In this document: positions 63,274-64,000 of the stretch, in pieces | Layout: every line of letters starts with the position of its first letter | Position numbering within the stretch: position 1 is the stretch's first letter | Assembly: GCA_016709145.1 (NCBI GenBank) | Contig: JADJEK010000001.1 | Location: 62,001 to 126,000 of the forward strand | Length of the DNA stretch: 64,000 nucleotides | Reading direction: 5' to 3' | DNA from: Planctomycetota bacterium | Lineage (GTDB): Bacteria; Planctomycetota; B15-G4; JADJEK01 | Notes under the pieces: model-generated | The model's database searches: none | What the model saw: only the letters and a program-made list of their open reading frames with translations | What the model was told of the DNA's origin: nothing | Translations under genes and position numbers: made by a program

Positions 63274-64000
63274 TCACGCCTTTACCGCCTGCGAGCGGCC
63301 CGAGGCGACGGCGATGGCATCGGCGTAGACGGCGAGCACTCGCTTCAACCGCACGTCCGGATGCATCTCGTCGAGCACGAAGCGGCGCGCGGCTTCGCCG
63401 AGAGTCCGCGTCCGTCCCGGATCGTCCAGCAGACTCGCGATCGCGTCGGCCATGCGCTGCGGTTCGCGAGCGGGGACCAGCAATCCGGTCACACCGTCGC
63501 GGATCAGTTCCGGGTTGCCATCGACGGCGGTGGCCACGATCGGCCGCCCCATCGCCGCGGCCTCGCGCAGGACTCCCGTCAGGCCTTCTCGTCCCGTCGA
63601 GCTGTTCGCGACGACGTCGGCTGCGGCGAGGACCTCGGGCACGTCGGTGCGGAATCCCGCGAACAGGACGCGGCTCTCGATCCCGAGCTCGGCCGCGATG
63701 CGTGGGTAGTGCTCGTCGTCCTTGCCTTGCCCGACCAGGACGCCGCGCACGTCGCGGCCGGCGCGCACGAGGACGGCGATCGCACGCAGGAAGTCGTCAG
63801 TGCCTTTCTTCGCGGTCAGCGCGCCGACCTGGATCACGAGTCGCGTGCTCGGACCCGCGCCGAACTCCGCGCGCACCGCGGAGCCGTCGATCCGCGACGG
63901 ATCAAAGCGATCGACGTCGAACGAGCCGAACACGACCGCGACGCGCTCGGGCTTCACGCCTTCGGCGACCAGCGCGTCCTTCACGGCCGCGGACACCGCG
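63274..64000 (-). CDS. GT4-family glycosyltransferase, C-terminal part
   Basis: About 242 residues are visible and the frame runs off the window edge. The Rossmann C-terminal domain is clear: Val-Ile-Gln-Val-Gly-Ala-Leu-Thr-Ala-Lys-Lys-Gly, Val-Leu-Val-Gly-Gln-Gly, Val-Leu-Phe-Ala-Gly-Phe-Arg-Thr-Asp-Val, and the donor motif Glu-Gly-Leu-Thr-Gly-Val-Leu-Arg-Glu-Ala-Ala-Ala-Met-Gly (an E-x7-E). GT4 enzymes transfer a sugar from a nucleotide-sugar with retention. Acceptor unknown. It lies 74 bases behind the oxidoreductase start on the same strand, so it is a separate upstream gene. Confidence 0.9.
   Translation of the reverse strand, partial: AVSAAVKDALVAEGVKPERVAVVFGSFDVDRFDPSRIDGSAVRAEFGAGPSTRLVIQVGALTAKKGTDDFLRAIAVLVRAGRDVRGVLVGQGKDDEHYPRIAAELGIESRVLFAGFRTDVPEVLAAADVVANSSTGREGLTGVLREAAAMGRPIVATAVDGNPELIRDGVTGLLVPAREPQRMADAIASLLDDPGRTRTLGEAARRFVLDEMHPDVRLKRVLAVYADAIAVASGRSQAVKA

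Overview
The window reads as GC-rich chromosomal DNA (roughly two-thirds G+C) from a free-living bacterium, most likely a planctomycete or a relative in the PVC group. The evidence is indirect: a very long GreA with the transcript-cleavage domain at its C-terminal end, secreted FG-GAP/VCBS, NHL, WD40 and SBBP propeller proteins, an M2 peptidase, a DUF4097 lipoprotein and two large hybrid histidine kinases. No rRNA, tRNA, CRISPR array or prophage was found.

Layout. 1-10 kb: the end of a DUF2339-like membrane protein, a secreted alpha/beta hydrolase, a GAF hybrid kinase, and an Lhr helicase followed by a small unknown gene; a 94-bp perfect palindrome and a 0.74-kb block of hairpins and dispersed repeats also lie here. 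10-20 kb: a WD40 secreted protein behind a TetR regulator, then an ECF sigma / membrane protein / PDZ protein operon, a DUF4097 lipoprotein, long GreA and a small secreted protein. 20-32.5 kb: GNAT acetyltransferase, M2 peptidase, three PMT/ArnT-type glycosyltransferases, a decayed AbiE-like pair, formate-THF ligase, an NHL propeller and an AraC regulator. 32.5-46 kb: FolD variant, histidine phosphatase, DNA-ligase-associated exonuclease, RicT with a YyaL-like protein, RsfS with a K+-dependent-type membrane pyrophosphatase, a frameshifted glycosyltransferase, and a V4R-PAS hybrid kinase.

46-60 kb is the accessory part. Four tandem paralogs of about 1.75 kb encode secreted FG-GAP propeller proteins with near-identical ends and variable middles. 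Only copy 2 is intact. Copy 1 is split by an IS21-family element with a clean 7-bp target duplication, copy 3 has lost one CA dinucleotide, and copy 4 is broken in its 5' third. Upstream lie two more frameshifted secreted propeller genes, one with a (GC)9 tract just after its signal peptide that by itself throws it out of frame.

60-64 kb: a YdeP/FdhF-like molybdopterin oxidoreductase coupled to FdhD, and the end of a GT4 glycosyltransferase. Folate-C1 enzymes (Fhs, FolD) and the formate-dehydrogenase-like pair suggest formate/C1 handling, but they are not in one operon. Most housekeeping genes are full length, so the broken genes concentrated at 47-60 kb look like real decay or switching. Local sequencing error cannot be ruled out from sequence alone.
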